From Rhyzopertha dominica (Eukaryota > Arthropoda > Insecta > Coleoptera > Bostrichidae): 64,000 nt of DNA. The notes beneath the pieces are model-generated. The model worked only from the letters and a program-made list of their open reading frames with translations. It was not told the origin of the DNA and made no database searches. The stretch covers positions 74,586,680-74,650,679 of the forward strand of contig QCXZ01000137.1 of NCBI GenBank assembly GCA_025024175.1. The letters run 5' to 3'. Positions within the stretch are counted from its first letter, which is position 1, and each line of letters starts with the position of its first letter. A program made the translations under genes and the position numbers. Positions 45,111 through 56,034 of this stretch are shown one piece after another.

Positions 45111-48100
45111 GGAGACCATGAAAAACAACACTTATGGTTTTTCATTGTTTGCTACGAGCTTGAAGTATGTCTCAAAAGCCTAACTATGGGCGACTATTAA
45201 TATTTTCGTTATATTATTAAAATTAACCCACACCTTACAATTAAAAAGTGAGATTCAATTAATATAGCTAACCAACCCAAATTCGGCCTCACCTTCGGCG
45301 TGAAAGATTTTTATTACTTACTTAGGTTATTCTNATGTAAACTTGAAAGCTTCAGATTCAACTCATCGACCTCATGTAACTAATTCAAGTCTAAAATTTG
45401 GAACCTTTTGGTCTACATGCAACTTATTCAACGCCAGTATATTCTAGATTTGGAAGTTCCGCATCATGATTTTAAATAGACATAGGTTGTCAGAAAAAAA
45501 GTCATTGCGTTAGACGACGGCGAATGCTTTTAGCGTTCGTAGCAAGATAAAACATTATGTTTTCAAAAAAACAGAAAACGCTTTCACTCTCCATATCTAA
45601 TGATAAGACAAAACAAATTTCTAATAGTGAATAAAAAAACATCACCAGTTAGAGGTCACAAAAACAACGCGCTAAACGGATAAAATCTAAACAGATCGAT
45701 TGCAAAATAAAAATTTCCAGAGAGTAATTGGAAATTTCCACTTAGCTGTAAAACACTCGCTGAAAATGTTTTAAGTAATCAGATTACACACGGCCCTTCA
45801 GCGCTTCCATACAAATGCGATTACTACCTCCTGACGTTGTTGACCGCTGAGTACAAAGCGTCTCGCGCGACTTCAGCTTGGACAATATCAACTTGCAAAT
45901 GACCTGTAATTTTAATATATGGCTGTCTAAAATGCCGTTTTGAAATTCTAAATTCATTAAGTATGGAGACCAAAGTCATTTGATGACATAGTTCATTTTA
46001 CTTGCAAACTTCATATTTATGCAACTGTAATCATTCTGTTTTCTATGCCAAATTACATAAAGGTTGAATTATTTATATAACAAGGACCTGGATGATACAA
46101 AACAAAATATGGTTCTATAAAAAATGATGCTATTATATATTTTCGTAATTGTAACGGACTTCTCTATTTCAATCATCTCAAAATAGATCTTTTATTAAAT
46201 CTGAACTTACTTGTTTCTGAACGGTTCTTTAATATAAATAATACTAGGCGATATTTCGAGGGCTATTTTGTAGTTTTATTATACAGGTACTTATTTCGTG
46301 CAATATGTAGTAAGCATCTAGTTGGTCTTTTTNAACCGGCCGGGATAACACGAATTGAATTGATTGAAGCCTGTATAACTTTAGGAAGGAGGTTTTGCAT
46401 GATTTTCCATTAACGTAGATATTCTTTTTTGAATATTATAAGTGATCTGTTACCATAAATAATAAAAGTTGAAATGAAGATACTTTGGTAAAAAGTACGG
46501 ATTCTTAGAACTGAATCTGCAACTGCTAGTTTGAAAGCTTGCTATATTTCAGGGCTCTATAAAATATATAAAGACGATAAAAGTTAAATTAGAAGAACGA
46601 AGGTTATTTTAAGACATTTATCGTGCGACTAAATTTCTTAATTTCCTTTTGGCTTGTTTAATTAGTACATGCCTTTATACTTACCACAAAATGAGGTAAT
46701 ATCACACTTAATATTCCAACCATAAAACTGGATTTCTGGCATATTTTAATAAATATCCTCAGAGGATTGTGAGCAGGAATTTGGTAATGAGATACCGACA
46801 ACCGCAGTAGAGCCACGGTCGAAGTAATTGTTTGATAAATAATTTGCTCCCGGCTTCTTAGCTGAAGTTTTGTGTTTAACTCGCTTGATTTGCCGTAAAA
46901 CTGGAAATCCTGGTTCAGAAGGGCTTATTCATGGAAGACATTCAGAACAGACATGGGCGTTTACGCGTAAATGTTAACTTTATATGTAACACGCGCAGAA
47001 AATGTAGATAAAGCACTTTGATGTAGATTTTGTATACTAAGTACGCGCTAAGACTACATGGAAATTATTTTCTTTCTAATTTCTCTGTTTTGTTGGCATC
47101 TCCATGTATCGATTTTTTTTAATTCTTCATATTAATAGTTTCTTTAATATCCATATTACAAAGTTGCATAACTTATTTTAAATAAAGATAATATAAAGGA
47201 CAAAGCATATGTTTTCCTTCCACAACTATATTCAGTTCAACAATATAGCATTATAAAATTGACCTGTGATTGAAGACGATTGGTAAAAAAACTAGGGTAG
47301 CGAATAAAATTGGCCGCTTACTTCCGTTTATATAAAATAAATATAATTAAACCACAGTTTGCAGTCAATGAGGAGTCCATTGGACCAATTGAGAGATCCA
47401 AGGTGTTTTTAACGCGGGTTTTGTGGTTCTAATTAATGTAAACCCAAACAAGTTGTTGTTTAGACATTTATATAGCCAGTGAACTTACTCCAGTGCGGGT
47501 GCAGTTACACTTATTCTTTGGTTAACAAAGTGAAATCAAATTCAATTGAATCTGAAAGTCATAACATTTACTTAAAATTTTCAACTAGTCGTCAGCAAGG
47601 GTAGTCTTTTCCGCCTTCTCTAACGATTTTGATTTATGCTGTAAGCCTAAGATCCGGGAACAAGAGAGGGCTTTTCATAACTTCTGTTCCATGCAAAATC
47701 CTCTCGTCCACTTTTACTTTCTCCCGGCACCGCATTCTGCGATTCCAGTCTACACTCCTCTAAAATTCCTAATTGATGTAGTAGAGTCAAGGATGCCGTT
47801 TATTGAGATTTAATACAATGACTTCGCCCGGCGAACAGCAGTCGATTAAAGCCGCTAAGCGTTGCTAATTACTTCACATTCTGTCTGCTAGTGATTAATT
47901 AATTTTGTCGAGAACAGTCGAGCATGAGCTGGTGGCTTATTCTTAAATGTGCGCTTTTCACAATGGGCGCCTAATATTATGTGATGGATTGCCTTCCTTT
48001 AGTGATGTGCTATGGAATTCGGACACAAATAGAGAATATTTACAGGAAAAACTCAGAGTTATAATTTCAATGTCAGCCTGCGCTTTACATCTTTTTTTGT

Positions 48101-48639
48101 ACGACCATGCTATTTTCGATTGTTTATCATACTTAGTTTTAGAGCAGTATGTTATATTTATAGTTCACCAAATAATTAATTACTGTTCTGGTTATGACAG
48201 GAGTGAAAGATAAGTAAATTATATTATTTGTTGATTGATTGAATCAGCGTACGGTAGGCATTTCCGCCGCTCCCGGATATACCGCCGGGCCTGTTACGTC
48301 TGCTCTGGGTTGGAGGGGAGACACGCATGTTGCTAGTGGGCTCCCACGTAGCGCAAGTTACAGGAGTTTGGGGACTAGAATGGGGAGATTTTCAGGGCAT
48401 CCAACTAGCGGATACTTTTTAGCAGCCTACGTGTTCGATGGCATCTCGATCGCAACCTTCAGAAGGGTAAAGACCATCAAAAATTAAAAAAAAGGAGTTT
48501 TAAAAATTGCTAGCTTAATGTGTATGTTATATAAAAGATGCCGAATAAGTACCGCTTACACTTCAACTGAGATCTGACTCAAGAGAGAAACAGTGTATCT
48601 AAAGCGTGAACATTACGAAAATCCCGCAATTTCTATAGA
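45111..48639. other. No gene recognised
   Basis: Mostly AT-rich. The stretch 47590-47960 is richer in GC and holds TAATTA-type words (CTAATTACTT, GATTAATTAATT). ORFs at 47947-48213 and 48239-48487 have no recognisable domain; the second lies in a GC-rich patch and may be noncoding. Confidence 0.4.
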
Positions 48640-49420
48640 AAAAATATAGTTTTTGTAACTGTTGCCGACAATATTATTAATGTGGCTTACAAAAAGGAAT
48701 TTATCATCAAAAAGTATAAATGTTTAACACTACATATGCTACCAACAGCCACATTATTAACATGATACGGTTATATTGTTGGATTGAGTTTGCGAAGGAT
48801 GGACAAAATAAAGAATAAGGTCTGTTAATAGCACACCACTGAGAAATCCTGTCCAGGTCATTCTGCAAACACAACGAATCCCCTGCTGTGTTTATCCGAT
48901 AGAATATCTTCAGGTCGTCTGTGAAAAGTAGCTTCTACCACATCGTTAATATAGCAGAGAAAAAACAACGGACCAAGATTTGATCCCTGAGGCACACCAT
49001 TTGTAGCAACATATGAAGTAGAGACATAATTTCTGTATTTAACGCTAAGCTGGCGATTCTGCAGATATGATATATGATGTGAATTATGAGTCCATCCTAC
49101 TCAAAAAAACGAAATTTTAAATATTGGACATACAAAGGATCTCTTTCAGAAATCCGGGATAGTAGACGTTTTTAGTATAATATTGAAAACATATGAAAGC
49201 GGCGTGGAAAAATACTAGCACAACCTTTTAGTAGAAAATTATGAATACCGTCTACTCCAGAAGTATTGTAATTCTTAGCAGCTTTCAATGTTTTGAAAAC
49301 ATCACCTTCAGAAAAAATGTGAACCAGAAACAATTTTACAAAACGAAACTTTAGTTTCAGAAACAACAGTAGATTTAGATAGAAGAAATCAGTGATTTTG
49401 ATCGTGATCTGAACTGGCAA
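48640..49420 (-). pseudogene. Non-LTR reverse transcriptase remnant
   Basis: Minus-strand blocks in order: SEGDVFKTLKAAKNYNTSGV with DGIHNFLLKGCAS (49220-49320), then NGVPQGSNLGPLFFLCYIND (near 48950-49010), then LLFTDDLKIFYRI and LQNDLDRISQWC (48840-48930). The catalytic box is FTDD. The fingers-to-palm segment is shortened, since the FSKAFDTVDH block is missing. Frames shift at least twice. This is a dead copy of a Jockey/CR1-type element. Confidence 0.8.
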
Positions 49421-50769
49421 AACTGTAGCAGTAATGATAATTGCTTTTTCTATATATAGCCAAAGAGCTTTAAGCTTGTCACCAAGGCACCAAATGCAAT
49501 CCGCAGCAGACCATCGGGCATATCTAAACTTACGCTTAAGTACAAAATTAATTTTGAGTATTATTCCTTGCTCAAATGTACTGTGAAGGATCTCGTAAAA
49601 ATTGCCACATGCCTCATTATCATTTTGAATATCATGTAAGAACGAAGATCATCACATAACTGATGAAAATTAGCTTTTTTTTTTAAATAAACTGATTACA
49701 CTCAACGTTCATGTCGAATGATTCTGCAACCTGATGTGAAGCATCGAAATAAATGTCGAGGGCAGAATAGAAAACAGAAAATGAATATTTTATAGAGGAA
49801 ACGGGATTTACATTTCCATCTATGTATTAGACAATTATACTGAAAACATTTCCTTTGCATGTTAACCGCTTCATCCTCATCAGTTGAAATGATCTTTAAA
49901 GAGGTACCGGGGCCTCACAACATTCTGCACATCACACCATACCATCGATTATACATTTGCAGGATGTTTGAGCAGCACTTGGTGTATTTATACGATTAGT
50001 TAGCATAATATTAGTATTGTTAATAGGGGCCCGAATCTGTTTACAAAATAAGAGTGGGCGGGATACGTACTAAATATTAATTACCGACAACTACTCGTAT
50101 ACATCAGCGGCTCGTGGGGTTCGGTAACGGGTGGGCAGATAAAATGAATGTCAGGACCAACTGTGATTTTTGTTCTGAATTTACCTGCATGTCAGTTGCG
50201 CTTTCGCGTTTAGCTATAATGTAAATATACCATGTTATGTAATATTATTTTGTGGATAACAGGCGAAAATATAGGAGACAAAATATACATATATCGTTCA
50301 ACAAGAACCAGCGTGAAGCTCCAAAACGATCTCCTGCTAGGATTGAGTAGCCATTTATATGGAAGAAACAAATAAAAAATAAATAAAATAAATTCTTTAA
50401 AAGGATTTTTGCTTAATTTAGGGAATATTAAACGCACACCCTCATTATTTTATTTATAATTATAATTTACATGTTTTATTGTACTTTTTCGGACAGGCGC
50501 TGTCAATAATCCAAAACTGAGAAACATTTTGGAAATATCTGAAACGATTTCAAATAAATCGGTTAAAAAAGAAACCACCTACTAGATGTACGGAACTGTA
50601 CGATCGTGAATGCTTTAGCCTAAAAATATGAAACTAATGTCTTTTTGGAAAGACGCAGCAGTCACTAATCTAACATGTTTAATAGTAAGTCACTTTTATA
50701 AAACATTCATNACGGTATTTTTTTTTACTAAATAATATATGTCGGTTCTTGCCAATCAGCAAAAACTGC
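49421..50769. other. No gene recognised
   Basis: AT-rich with some moderate-GC patches. It may include more decayed ORF2 sequence upstream of the 49.4 kb remnant, but I could not align any block with confidence. Confidence 0.4.
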
Positions 50770-51020
50770 CGTGGGGCCTGCTGTCAAAGTTGATGTAAGC
50801 AGGTGCATGCTATATTGTCAGATTACAGGTCACTTTCAATAGCAATTAGTATCCATTATCATACCAAGCCTTTGGTATATAGAGAAAATCAGTTTTACGC
50901 CATGCTATCTGCATGAGACCTAAACTACACTTATGAGCTGTAATGACAGCGAAATAGATCTATCTGTTGTTGGTTGCGGTGCAGACAGTATAGCATAGAT
51001 ATGCATTTATATATAATATG
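50770..51020 (-). repeat. Dispersed repeat family R1, copy D (inverted)
   Basis: It shares with copy B the words CGAAATAGATCTAT and GGTTGCGGTGCAGACAG and the ATGCATTT end, and holds the palindromic TACCAAGCCTTTGGTA. It also has GGTGCATGCTATATTGTCAG, which resembles the AAGTGACC/TGCATGC region of copy C. Orientation is judged from the order of blocks relative to copy B and is tentative. Confidence 0.6.
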
Positions 51021-51929
51021 TATTATTTTGTTTCCATTGTGATCTTAATGGTTTTTCCGAGAGTGAGCACCGCCTATTTACATGGTACGGCTGAAGTATC
51101 TGTTCATGGGAGAATTCTCCAAACAAGAGGACCACCCGCTCATCCCCAGTTTATGCTCTATCCGTGCTACAATTTCTTCTGAAGCATTGTTTGCTCGATG
51201 TAGTAGTATCGCGTAATATATGGTAAATTCTTCCAAACATACAAAGGAACCGGGCGACTTGGATAAGTTTCACCATAAAGACGTCGCGATTCGGTGACAA
51301 TGTAGATGATAAGAAAATGCATATATAGAAAATAATAATCTTCCATGTCTCCGAAATCTCCGAAAGCGTTACTTCTTGGTTCCATGTTTATTTATTTTTT
51401 TATATTGGTCCATACTTATAATCTCTAACTATTGTACAACACTAGGTATAAACAAATGCTAACAAACTACAAATTATTTTTGATGTATTCGTTACTCTAT
51501 TAGTGAGTGTGCTAAGAAATAGTTCAAAGTGTGATTAATCGAAAAAGGAATTTCTTAAATATTACTGTACACGAAAACCAAATTTTTACTATTCAAGACC
51601 TACCACTTTCTGTATACATATTTCTTAATAGCCGACCCGAATACGATGTGAATGGAAAGCTTATGACCTCATTACCTTCTTTTGTGAAACGATATTGCCC
51701 ATTAAGGGCCCACGCTATAATATCGTGAGTGCATTATGGCGGCGGATAACCATAGCACACAAATATATTATATGCAAGCCTCCAGAGCAAATAAAGAGGC
51801 GCTTTGATTTGANAGTTNAAGTATTCAAATATTTATTTGTATTCAAATCTTATTAGTAAAGCGNAAGGTGCTCAGCATAACTTTTGTAAAATCACGTTGA
51901 GTTGAACTATTTACTTATATTTGCCTTGG
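51021..51929. other. No gene recognised
   Basis: Short ORFs without domains; several ambiguous bases near 51815-51865. Confidence 0.4.
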
Positions 51930-52620
51930 AGATACTTCCTTCTTCATTTTTAATGAGACAACCGCAGTGTGATTTTCGAAAATCTGCATTGGTGGAAAAC
52001 TTTTGATGCCTTCGCTTGAAAAATTTCAGCCCGCGTTCGATAGGACACAAATTTCACGATTATAGGACGAACCTGGTATCATTTTCTTTCCAATGCGATG
52101 TGCTCGTTAAATATGGTGGAGGTTTAGATCTATATTCATTTTTCCGTTTACAAGGTTGATAATTACTGAATCAACATTTTCATACGGCTTTTCAGCCAAG
52201 CCGAAGAACCCCAAATTATTCCGTCTAATATATTTTTCCAAAGCATCGACAGCAAAAACAACCCTCTGTTACTGGCGATATTCTTGATTCAATGTTGCCA
52301 ATTGAGTTTTTTATTATCCGCATACTGTTGCAAACATCTTCCCGCTTGCTTAAGATTAATCAAAACTTATCTTCAGTTGTTCCCAATTGTTTTACAGTAG
52401 AGCTTATCTCTTCTGTTTGTGCAGATAGCTGTTTTTCATTAGACGCGGAAGACAGTACGTTATTCTGTAACCTTCCCACCAGGCACTTTGTCAGTAACGT
52501 ACTTGTTTCTAGTCAACATGATTTTAGAATGTCAACTGTAGCCTGTATTTTAAAATTGTTCGTAACCCAGAAAAGTATAGTCTTTATGTTCACTTCACAG
52601 GCCAGTATTATATATAACAC
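51930..52620 (-). pseudogene. Non-LTR retrotransposon ORF1-like fragment
   Basis: The minus strand encodes a coiled-coil-like segment with NSIGNIESRISPV, then RRNNLGFFGLAEK followed by YENVDSVIINLVNGKMNIDL, then RAHRIGKKM and, after a shift, VKFVSYRTRAEIFQAKA. This order (coiled coil, RNxRIxGLxE, IERAHRIG, RPIIVKFxSYxxR) is that of the L1-type ORF1 nucleic-acid-binding protein (transposase_22-like). Stops and at least two frameshifts are present. It may belong to the same retrotransposon family as the ORF2 remnants, but it is not next to one. Confidence 0.7.
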
Positions 52621-53092
52621 GTTATGATTATCCAAAGTATAGTTAAGTTCCACTACTATTAGCGCTTCAATTAGGTAAAGTTTGCAGACCAAACTTCACC
52701 AGTACAGCTGCCGCCATATTGTACATGTATGAATCGCATGCTTCTTCCTGTCAGTTTTATATTAAAGCTTTGAACCCCAATTTATGAGAGTAATTCGGGC
52801 TACCACAGTTTTAGATATCTTTGTTCTGCCAAAGACAAATCTGTCATTCTTTTTAGAAAGTTGTCAATTGCAGATACAATAATAACAATATAATAATAAT
52901 AGAAAATCGACTTTTCTTACGTGTGAAACACAATTTTATATAGCGAAATTTATGGTAAGTATTTTTAAAAATAAATTGTTTTCCTGTTCTCAAAGTAATC
53001 TGTGTCAAGTTTGTGTAGACTTGTCGACATATAAACAAAATATCACAATAGTAAATAAATAATTCGCAATGAAGCTTTCCTGCATACTGCAA
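52621..53092. other. No gene recognised
   Basis: AT-rich spacer between the ORF1-like fragment and the recombinase remnant. Confidence 0.4.
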
Positions 53093-53416
53093 AATGAATC
53101 AATCAAGTGAAATTAAAGACGAAATTTTAGAATTAGTATCATAAACAGAGTCAAGTTTGCTACCTACAAAGTCTAAAGCAAAGTACGAGAAAATTTACCA
53201 GCAGTTTTGGCTCTTGAGAAATGAAAAAAATGTGCAAGGAGCAAATGAAATCATTCTAATTCCGTACTTTCGTGAAAAGGTTTGTGTCATTTATGAAGCT
53301 TATTACAAGAACTAATTTTAAACATTCTTACAGGTGAAAACTCTTAAAGCTTCATCACTCTGGTCTGTGCGTTCAATGCTACGAAGCACTTACGGTTAAA
53401 CGAAAACGTGGACATT

Positions 53417-53864
53417 AGGCTTTTTAAGATTACTTCATCCAATATGGGACGCGCCTGCGAAACCCTGGAAACGGACGCGTGGCTGATAGAGTTGGGTCCT
53501 TCATGACCAAGTCGTTCATGCCTTGATTTGGCTCACAGCTAATGAATCAGCGTCGTTCGTGCGTCGTACATGGTTAACCACTGACGACAGCACACGACGA
53601 GAACACAGCATGACAGCATATTTGTATGCTGTGGCGAGACAGGATACACCGTTGTCACTTTCAATTCACGATCCATGTGAACGACTTGAATGATCCGAAT
53701 CTACGCGATTGATTGAACGATTTGAATTTAATCGGATGTCCCAGCTCTAGTGACTGACGTTGGCATTAAGTAATGGGGTTTCTATGACAGCGCGCTGGAA
53801 GCTGCATCGTTTTGACATGTGCCCCCTGGCAGTCGCTCCGAAAGTCACGTGTTCTAAAAAGCCT
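53417..53864. mobile_element. 448-bp TIR element inserted in the recombinase
   Basis: The ends AGGCTTTTTAAGA and TCTAAAAAGCCT are inverted, and ATT flanks both sides (53414-53416, 53865-53867). Removing the element with one ATT restores the recombinase frame across the site. It encodes nothing and contains a second element. A 3-bp duplication is short, so the superfamily is uncertain. Confidence 0.7.
53487..53749. mobile_element. 263-bp hAT-like miniature nested in the 448-bp element
   Basis: The ends are TAGAGTTGGG and CCCAGCTCTA (one mismatch when paired). They are flanked by GTGGCTGA (53479-53486) and GTGACTGA (53750-53757), an 8-bp duplication with one change. An 8-bp duplication and a TAGAG start fit hAT. 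Non-coding. Confidence 0.75.
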
Positions 53865-54469
53865 AATTGCTGCTTATAAAAAATTGCTGGCATACCTCAA
53901 ACGTCAAAATGACGGTTATGTTGCAAAAAAGTCAAACGTGTTATCAATGTAAGTATTTCATTAATAATGCTCCTGATAATAACTTTTTCCTTATGAAGGT
54001 TGTGAGCCTGTCGTGCGGAAGAATTGCGACTTCTGACAGTTGATGACTTAAAAGATTGCGGTCATATCTTAGTAGTTACATTACANACCACAAAAACAAG
54101 AAAAAAAATGTGTCTTAACAGTAAAATCAGAAGATGGAATAGACGGCATGGAGAATTACAGGAAGTACTTGAAGCTAAGATCCAAACGTGTGGACCACCG
54201 TAGACTCTTTATAAATTATAAAGAGGGTAAATGCACAGTGCAACCAACTGGTATAAGCACCCTCTACAATATACGAAGGAAAATCGCCGCGTTCTTAGAT
54301 CTACCGGAGACGAACAGTTTCACAGGATATTGTTTCCGCAGAACTTCAGCGACTTTTCTGGCCGACAGTGAAGAGACGCGGTGGTTGGGGTAGCAGTGGA
54401 GTTGCAGACGCTTATGTGGAAGACAGTACAGAAAATAAAGTAAAAAATTCAAAAATACTTCTTTACTAA

Positions 54470-55334
54470 TTCAAGTGAGCAGCAATCTTCGATCATATCT
54501 GCATCGTCAACATCGACAGTATCCAAAACATTAAGTAGAGGAATGACCTCCAATTTTTCAGATTCTGAGTAATTTTGCACTTCTTCTAGTATAGTGTTTA
54601 ATAATTTAAGCAATTGTACTACACTTAACATTTGTCCTAATAAATGAATGAAAAAGGTATTGCTAACAAGAAAGCGTTGCTAAGAAAAGTCCCGCTTTTC
54701 TTAACCATTATATTTTGTGTTATACAATATTTTCCATTTCTATCAAATATACCTACGAAAAATAAACAATATTTAACAACTGTTAAATCAAGCGGATTAG
54801 CTACGACTAATCAAGATATTTTTGAAATATGCAGCACGTGCGCGACAAAGTTGCCGACATTCATCTTAAAGAATCCACCAGATTACGTAATTTAGGAAAT
54901 ACAAACATGCTGGACATATTCCGGCCTGTAGGAAACGACTGCTTCTCATTATGATAATTAATAAAGGTTTATGGCATGACGGTACGGCACCGTTAGGGGA
55001 CATTGTACAGGATTATCTGGCCCTGACCCATTCGTATACGATGGGCCCGCAGTATCCTCGGTTCAGGATGAGAGATGCCCGACCAGATACGAGAGGCAGC
55101 AACGTATAATAAGTATCCCTGAAATTGTCTTCATTTACATGACGGTTATTCGCGTTCGCTCTCTCTGTATCCAGACATTTCTGGGAGGAATGCAGCAAAA
55201 GGAATGGGGAGCATAAAAAAGGTCGTCAAATTGTAAGAACGGAAAATGACGTCGAATGGCCGCCTGTACCAAATTGCTAGCTACGTTTATACAATCCGGT
55301 GGGTCTTTAAGCCGAATCGGAGCACTGTTGTATA
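54470..55334. other. No gene recognised
   Basis: Short ORFs without domains. GC is slightly higher near 55000-55320. Confidence 0.4.
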
Positions 55335-55604
55335 CAGGGTGACACTAAAATAGAGGTCGCTACTTCTAGGGTGTGTTCTACACATGAAAATTAGACGAAA
55401 AGTTAGCTTGCGTTTTGACATGTGCGGCCTCCCTACCGAATTGTAGCCTCTTGATAATGGACGGTAAATGATAGCTTTTACTGCCAACTTCTTTATTTGT
55501 TTAGTGATTTTTCTAATTTTTTGGGTATTTCATTCTTAATTGATGGCTCATCGAACTGTTTAAATAGGTTTTTCATATCTCTTTTTTATTTTAGCGTCAC
55601 CCTG
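55335..55604. mobile_element. 270-bp miniature element with CAGGGTGAC ends
   Basis: The left end CAGGGTGACACTAAAATA follows TA (55333-55334). The right end complements to CAGGGTGACGCTAAAATA, ending at 55604. The dinucleotide after the right end is TG, not TA, so the target duplication is imperfect. No coding sequence. The CAGGGT start links it to the mariner-type elements in this window. Confidence 0.75.
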
Positions 55605-56034
55605 TGTATTGTCGCGGTGGACTTCATGTATAAGAATCGTGTTCTATTAACTGGTGGTGTCTACATTTGTAAAATGACACATATAAGAACAAAACAGTTG
55701 ATTTCGGGTACCCGAAGAAACCAATTATTTCAGTCGTTGAAAACGGCTCTTCAGTTGTACTCCGCTATTTTGAGGCTATAGCTGTTTACTGGACAAGGAA
55801 CTATTACATTATACAAGATGTTTCACGAATGATAATGATCCTGACGAAATTAAAAATGCAACCCAAAATACCTTTGCAGAGGTAACATTGATAATTGTTC
55901 ATCGTCTTAAAAAATATAAAACGTAGATAGCTGTATAAATTCGTAAATTTTGACATAAACTTCAATCATTTGCTTTAAGTAGATTCGGTATTGTAAAATA
56001 AATTTTATTTTTGAAAAATGTTTATTCAATAACA

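Larger units (their letters stand above)
53093..54469 (+). pseudogene. Crypton-like tyrosine recombinase, decayed
   Basis: The first exon (53093-53279) encodes NQSSEIKDEILELV and a core-binding helix region (KAKYEKIYQQFW). A 54-bp intron (GTTTGTG...CTTACAG) leads to KTLKASSLWSVRSMLRST. After an insertion (53414-53864) the frame resumes with KLLAYLKRQNDGYVAKKSN and a second short intron (53949-53998). The last part holds ACRAEELRLLTVDDL (catalytic Arg at 54012-54014), SFTGYCFRRTSATFLADS, a KRRGGW box and VADAYVEDS with the Tyr at 54413-54415. In intact relatives these boxes read GHCFRR and KRHGGW, so both His positions are lost (Tyr and Arg). A frameshifting deletion and in-frame stops confirm death. 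Resembles the DUF3504/Crypton recombinases of insects. Confidence 0.75.

Noticed and set aside
48239..48487. 82-codon ORF in a GC-rich patch
   Set aside because: Gly/Ser-rich low-complexity translation without homologous motifs or splice signals.
52292..52627. 111-codon ORF on the plus strand
   Set aside because: It is the shadow of the ORF1-like protein encoded on the opposite strand.
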